NCBI GenBank assembly: GCA_041398745.1
Contig: JAWKUB010000009.1
Span: forward strand, 124,001-188,000
DNA length: 64,000 bases
From: JACKHO01 sp041398745
GTDB lineage: Bacteria > Planctomycetota > Planctomycetia > Planctomycetales > Planctomycetaceae
Direction: 5' to 3'
Shown here: piece after piece, positions 60,074 through 64,000 of the stretch
How positions within the stretch are numbered: position 1 is the stretch's first letter
Layout: the number at the start of each line of letters is the position of its first letter
Program-made: the position numbers and the translations under genes
Notes under the pieces: model-generated
What the model saw: only the letters and a program-made list of their open reading frames with translations
Told to the model about the DNA's origin: nothing
The model's database searches: none

Positions 60074-60985
60074 TTACGTACGTTTTCCTCGCGTCCGCGA
60101 AGCCAGAAACTGAAACAGCACCTGCTCGTAGTCCTGGTCGATTTGAATTCGCTGGTAGTCGACGGCTGACTCCAGCGTAATGGCCTTCATTTCATCCAGA
60201 TAGCCGTGCATGGCCCTCTGGTAGCGGTCGATGATGTCGTTCGGTTCCGCGAAAATGGAGGGGCCGCCTTCCATGTCGAGGAACCGCATGGGGCGCTGAA
60301 ACTTGAAGTCAATTTCCTGCTGATCCAACAAATGAAACGCCGTGACGTCGTGCTTGCGGAACCGCATGTGTTCGAACGCCTGTTTCAGCTCCTGTGGATC
60401 AACAAAGAAATCGGAGACAATGACAATGAGTGCCCGCTGCCGAATGGTTTCTGCCAATTCGTGGAGCGTGGTTACCAGTTCGGTCTCCCCAGTCGGCTGT
60501 GTGTGTTCAAGCACGTCGAACAGTCCGCGCAAATGTGAGGGGGTCCGACGGGGTGGAATATCGCGGACGACCTTGTCGGCAATGCAGTGCAGGCCGACGG
60601 CGTCTCCCTGCTGAATTGCGATGTATGCAAGAGTGCCAATGAGCTTGCGGGCGTATTCCAGTTTGGTAATCGGGCCCGATCCAAAATTCATCGACCCGCT
60701 GGTATCGAGTACGAGACACAAACGCAGGTTGGTGTCGGCTTCGAACTCTTTGACATAAAAGCGGTCAGACCGACCGTAGGCGCGCCAGTCCAGACGGCGG
60801 AGGTCATCTCCTGGGACATAGCGGCGGTACTCGGCGAACTCGACACTCGCCCCCCGGTGGGGACTGGTATGAATACCGGACACGTTCCCCAGCATGGCGC
60901 GCCGCGAAAACAACGGCACCGCCGCCAGTCGGGCGACGACCTGAGGATCGATGAAAGTTCGAGTACGCGATTGGGCTAATGCCAT
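60074..60985 (-). CDS. DUF58 domain protein
   Basis: 303 residues, soluble. The DUF58 signature is EFAEYRRYVPGDDLRRLDWR, AYGRSDRFYVKEFEADTNLR. A VWA-like metal motif DTSGSMNFGS follows, and the C-terminal half contains IVIVSDFFVDPQELKQAFEH. DUF58 proteins are partners of MoxR AAA+ ATPases and BatA/VWA proteins. The BatA/VWA genes follow directly, but upstream there is an EF-hand/propeller gene in place of MoxR. The gap to that gene is only 20 nt. Confidence 0.92.
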   Translation of the reverse strand: MALAQSRTRTFIDPQVVARLAAVPLFSRRAMLGNVSGIHTSPHRGASVEFAEYRRYVPGDDLRRLDWRAYGRSDRFYVKEFEADTNLRLCLVLDTSGSMNFGSGPITKLEYARKLIGTLAYIAIQQGDAVGLHCIADKVVRDIPPRRTPSHLRGLFDVLEHTQPTGETELVTTLHELAETIRQRALIVIVSDFFVDPQELKQAFEHMRFRKHDVTAFHLLDQQEIDFKFQRPMRFLDMEGGPSIFAEPNDIIDRYQRAMHGYLDEMKAITLESAVDYQRIQIDQDYEQVLFQFLASRTRGKRT

Positions 60986-61005
60986 CGCCGTTTCCTGTTG
61001 AAGTG

Positions 61006-63030
61006 CTAGGGATTCGTTGCTGGCGGAGTGCGATCGGTCTCAAGGGCGTCGTGCCGCACATGCACAATGAGTGACTTACCGTCCGGCGTAAAGCAGCAGG
61101 AGGTGCAGGTTCCAAAGTCGATGGTCTGACCGGGTACTTCCACCGGCTGGGCATTCTCTTCATTGACTGCAATTGAATGGAGCAGCGAACGCTTTTTCTC
61201 TTCGTTGAGGATGGACACGAAAATCTTTGAACCGTCCTGTGACCATGCCGCGTCGTTATCAAATGTGAGTTCACCGGCGTAGTGGATCTTCAAGTCGGGC
61301 GTATTGCCGCTGACGGACACACTGGCAAGTTCGAACGTGTCGTTGGCCTTGCGACCTTTGAAGCACACGCGTTTGCTGTCTGGTGACCAGGCCATGTTGT
61401 AGTAGATGTACTGATACGGATGCCCGCCCTGTCCGACGACAACGTCAATGGCTTCCGTCTCCACGTTGTACAATGCGATTTGAGCGCCCAACGTGAAGGC
61501 AATCGATTTCCCATCGGGCGACCACTGTGCCCCCCAGCCGTCTTCGGAAATGCGTTTTGGCTCGGACCCGTCGGCCTTCATCAACCAGACGCCGCTGTTC
61601 CGGCCGGACCGCGAACAGGCGAGAAAGTTTCCATCTGGCGACCATGTCGGCATTGAACCATCGCACACGAGTCTGCGATCTGTGCCGTCGGCTGCCATAA
61701 TGTAAACGACGGTATCTGAGAAGCTCGACTCAGCGGGACGCCCATCAAACGCAGTCCACTTGCCGTCGGGTGAGACCGCCTGCGAACCGCAGTAACTTGT
61801 GTCGCCCGATGAATACAGTTTTTCGAAGGATGAACCATCCACGGCCAACTTGTAGAACGCATCATCAGGCACGTACTTGAAAAAGAACTCGTCCGATGTG
61901 AGGTCGCCGCTGCCATCGACGTCGAACCGCTGAAAGTACAGTCGACGCAACAGCAGCAGACTTGCGTTCTGAGCGAACTCATCGAACTCCAGCCGCTGGT
62001 TTCGATTTGCATCGACGCGAATGCTTTGCCAGGCGATTACGCGATTCGCCACAGGTGAGAAGCGATATTCGGCCAAGCTCAATTTGCCGTTCTTGTCGGT
62101 GTCAAAAGCGGGGATGAGAAACTGTGCCATGCGTTGTAGAAAGGTTGGTAGCCCTGCGGCCAATTCTTCGGTAGTCAGTTCACCATCGAAGTCAGCATCA
62201 CATTTGACGAACTCGCCGACAGGATTTGTCCACCCAAACTTAAGTGGATGTGCGAACTCCTCCAGCGTCATCGAGCCATTGTCATCCAAGTCGGACAACG
62301 GAAACCGCTGAGGCGCGATTTTCTTGTCGTAATAACGGGTCAGAAACTCTTCACGTGAGACAACGCCGTCCTTATCGCCGTCGAGGCTCATGAACAGCGA
62401 ATAATTGAGAACCAGGCCATTTCCCGCGTGCAGTTCGACGCCTTTCACCTGCAGAATGAGTTGTTGGTCGATGAAGCTTTCCAACTCATCTAATTCCACA
62501 GCCCCGTCCCCATTGGCATCGGCCTGGGCAATAATTTCATTTCGGGCAGCGGAGCTTACGCCCAAAGATTCCAGATACCCCACTGCGAACACGTTTGACT
62601 GAATTCTCAGTTGCGGCTGTTTCTCCCAGCCAAAGGCGATTTCCATGGAGGAGAGCGCATGTTCCCGGATATCAGCGTAAGGATTGGGGATTTCCGCTCG
62701 GGCAAATGGCGCTACGACACCTGGAATGGCTGAGAGTTCCGACTTCGAGATGAGTGCGTCACCATTGAAGTCGAACAACGCAAAGTCCCGCCGCTTCTGC
62801 TTCTCAGGCATTTTGCGTTTGAGAAACTCAGCCAGAGTCAAACCTTCTTGTCCGTCCGTATTGAGCCCGTCGTAGTGGTGTTGCAGATTCTTCGCGACCT
62901 GCGCAAGTTGCGCTTTCAATTCGTCTTCGGCCTGAGTCGCCGTCGTAGACCAACAGACAACACAGACCGTCAGCAGCGACAGCAGGGTGCGGCAATGAAA
63001 CTTCATGTCAATGCAGTTCTTTAGTTCCAT
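61006..63030 (-). CDS. Secreted EF-hand protein with a C-terminal TolB-like beta-propeller
   Basis: 674 residues with a signal peptide (KFHCRTLLSLLTVCVVCWST, cleavage near TQA-ED). About eight EF-hand loops follow, for example DFNGDALISKSEL, DANGDGAVELDEL, DGDKDGVVSREEF, DADFDGELTTEEL, DTDKNGKLSLAEY and DVDGSGDLTSDEF. The last ~270 residues carry PD40/WD40-like blades, each with a SPDGK-type turn (SPDGKWTAF, SPDGNFLACS, SPDGKSIAFT, SPDSKRVCF). It should bind calcium in the periplasm or at the surface. ATG 63030 has GGGGGA upstream and overlaps the preceding gene by 10 nt. The gene precedes DUF58 by 20 nt. Confidence 0.88.
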   Translation of the reverse strand: MELKNCIDMKFHCRTLLSLLTVCVVCWSTTATQAEDELKAQLAQVAKNLQHHYDGLNTDGQEGLTLAEFLKRKMPEKQKRRDFALFDFNGDALISKSELSAIPGVVAPFARAEIPNPYADIREHALSSMEIAFGWEKQPQLRIQSNVFAVGYLESLGVSSAARNEIIAQADANGDGAVELDELESFIDQQLILQVKGVELHAGNGLVLNYSLFMSLDGDKDGVVSREEFLTRYYDKKIAPQRFPLSDLDDNGSMTLEEFAHPLKFGWTNPVGEFVKCDADFDGELTTEELAAGLPTFLQRMAQFLIPAFDTDKNGKLSLAEYRFSPVANRVIAWQSIRVDANRNQRLEFDEFAQNASLLLLRRLYFQRFDVDGSGDLTSDEFFFKYVPDDAFYKLAVDGSSFEKLYSSGDTSYCGSQAVSPDGKWTAFDGRPAESSFSDTVVYIMAADGTDRRLVCDGSMPTWSPDGNFLACSRSGRNSGVWLMKADGSEPKRISEDGWGAQWSPDGKSIAFTLGAQIALYNVETEAIDVVVGQGGHPYQYIYYNMAWSPDSKRVCFKGRKANDTFELASVSVSGNTPDLKIHYAGELTFDNDAAWSQDGSKIFVSILNEEKKRSLLHSIAVNEENAQPVEVPGQTIDFGTCTSCCFTPDGKSLIVHVRHDALETDRTPPATNP

Positions 63031-64000
63031 CGATTCCCCCGATCCCACGTTGTGTAGACCAGCCATTTACCGTCGGGCGAAAAGCAGCATCCGGTGACAT
63101 CGGAGGTCGATGTGTCACCACTGATTTCTTGAGGGTCACCAGGTTTGTTGACGTCTAACTCATGCAGTGCGATACGACGCTGGTTAGGAGAGTAGAGTGG
63201 CAGCACAAGGCGTTTTCCGTCGGGGGATATTGCCAGCCCGCTTCCCAAATCTGCCGTGTTGCCGGTCCAATGCTCCTGCGTCTGCAGTGTCCGTGATCGA
63301 AGGTCGTCAACGTGAATGGACACGACTCTGGCTTCTCTTCCGTTCTCTAGAGTGAGCACAAGCGAATTGCCGTCTGCAGTCCAAGCTGCGGACTCTCCAA
63401 ACCGATCGCATTCGAAAAGCTCGGATGACAACGGGATTACCTGCGGGGTGTTGGAATCCAGGAATACGTGGATTCTTCCCTCGAACAACATCGCAAATCG
63501 ATTCTCTACAGGTGCCCAAGCAAAGAATGTTGCCTTTTCATAGATTTCATCATTCGGCGGATTGTCAAATTTCGTTAGTTCACGGGTTTCGAAATCAAAT
63601 GTGAATCGGCTGGGCGTTGTTCCGTCCTCGTGCAATTCCGTCAGCCGAAATTCACCATTACTTGGCATGAAACGCGGCTGACACAACTGAGTGAAGTCAG
63701 GTCCCAGTTCGAAATGTTCGCAAACGGTGCCGTCATAACTGAGTCGATGAACCGTTGTCGAAGTGGCGACAAAAGGATACTCGTCAGGCGTGAGTCGCTG
63801 GTCTTGGTTTTCGTCAAGCTGACCAAAGAAAAAGCGACGCAGTATGGGGACGTCCGGCGCATCGAAACGGAATTCCGAAAACGCAAGTTGCCCATCACCG
63901 TCGCGGTCGAATGGTATGACTTCCCAGCGCATGGCTCGATTGCCGTGCATGGACAGCAGGTACTCGCGTAATGAAAGGAGAGTATCGCCGTCGCGATCAA
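63021..64000 (-). CDS. EF-hand and beta-propeller protein, C-terminal part (gene begins beyond the window)
   Basis: The frame is open to the window edge and ends at TAA 63021-63023; 326 codons are visible. Two or more EF-hand loops lie near the edge (DRDGDTLLSLREYL; DRDGDGQLAFSEF; DENQDQRLTPDEY). Propeller blades follow, with YSPNQRRIALHELDV, SPDGKRLVLPLYS and FSPDGKWLVYTTW. It is the same architecture as the next gene, so the two are probably a tandem duplication. Its stop overlaps the start of the next gene by 10 nt, which suggests translational coupling. Confidence 0.85.
   Translation of the reverse strand, partial: DRDGDTLLSLREYLLSMHGNRAMRWEVIPFDRDGDGQLAFSEFRFDAPDVPILRRFFFGQLDENQDQRLTPDEYPFVATSTTVHRLSYDGTVCEHFELGPDFTQLCQPRFMPSNGEFRLTELHEDGTTPSRFTFDFETRELTKFDNPPNDEIYEKATFFAWAPVENRFAMLFEGRIHVFLDSNTPQVIPLSSELFECDRFGESAAWTADGNSLVLTLENGREARVVSIHVDDLRSRTLQTQEHWTGNTADLGSGLAISPDGKRLVLPLYSPNQRRIALHELDVNKPGDPQEISGDTSTSDVTGCCFSPDGKWLVYTTWDRGNRWN

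Overview
The window looks like chromosomal DNA of a planctomycete. It carries families that are strongly expanded in that phylum: a Tat-exported DUF1501 protein, a planctomycete-cytochrome/DUF1549/DUF1553 protein, a DUF1207 outer-membrane protein, secreted EF-hand/beta-propeller proteins and a BatA/VWA operon. It also has many small palindromic intergenic repeats and the stump of an integron-type integrase. No rRNA, tRNA, CRISPR array or intact transposase was seen. I cannot name a genus from the sequence alone.

Layout. 0-3 kb: end of a Tad-pilus type cluster (two TadE-like proteins and a TadG-like protein with a split VWA domain). 3-9.4 kb: mostly minus-strand genes (secreted hypothetical, ceramidase-fold hydrolase, SUKH-like protein, membrane coiled-coil protein, DUF1501) plus a plus-strand SOUL protein. 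9.6-19 kb: plus-strand housekeeping genes (GH15-like, purH, rarA, a catalytically dead HtrA-like protein, an iron alcohol dehydrogenase overlapping a PQQ-propeller protein, a Gfo/Idh/MocA oxidoreductase). 19-21.7 kb: repeat-rich island in which two inverted copies of a 108-bp MITE-like element bracket an integrase remnant, an unknown gene and a YHS-like secreted protein. 21.7-24.5 kb: DUF1549/DUF1553 protein.

25-37 kb: long co-directional stretch. A Gld-type ABC export system (ATPase, permease-GldG fusion, DUF4340 protein) is followed by a GlmU-type nucleotidyltransferase lacking the acetyltransferase half, an adaptor lipoprotein, an S46 dipeptidyl peptidase and a secreted FAD oxidoreductase that probably starts at ATT. 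37-47 kb: mainly minus strand (hydroxyacid dehydrogenase, sucA, ribBA, a TolC-type lipoprotein, hydroxypyruvate-isomerase-like, DUF2238-like), with the DUF1207 protein on the plus strand. 47-54.5 kb: plus strand fabZ-fabG, a small membrane protein coupled to a GT-C glycosyltransferase, a large secreted protein of unknown function with a clear terminator, and a PIG-L deacetylase. 54.5-55.6 kb: second repeat-rich patch with a small zinc-ribbon-like gene and a decayed gene. 55.7-64 kb: minus-strand operon of five genes: two EF-hand/propeller proteins (the first running off the window), DUF58, BatA-VWA and a VWA-like/GATase-like membrane protein. The last two are translationally coupled.

The most unusual content is the set of hairpin and MITE-like repeat families, several with conserved stems and variable loops, the inverted MITE pair around the integrase stump, the dead protease, the probable ATT start and the EF-hand/propeller genes joined to a DUF58-BatA-VWA module that lacks an adjacent MoxR ATPase.
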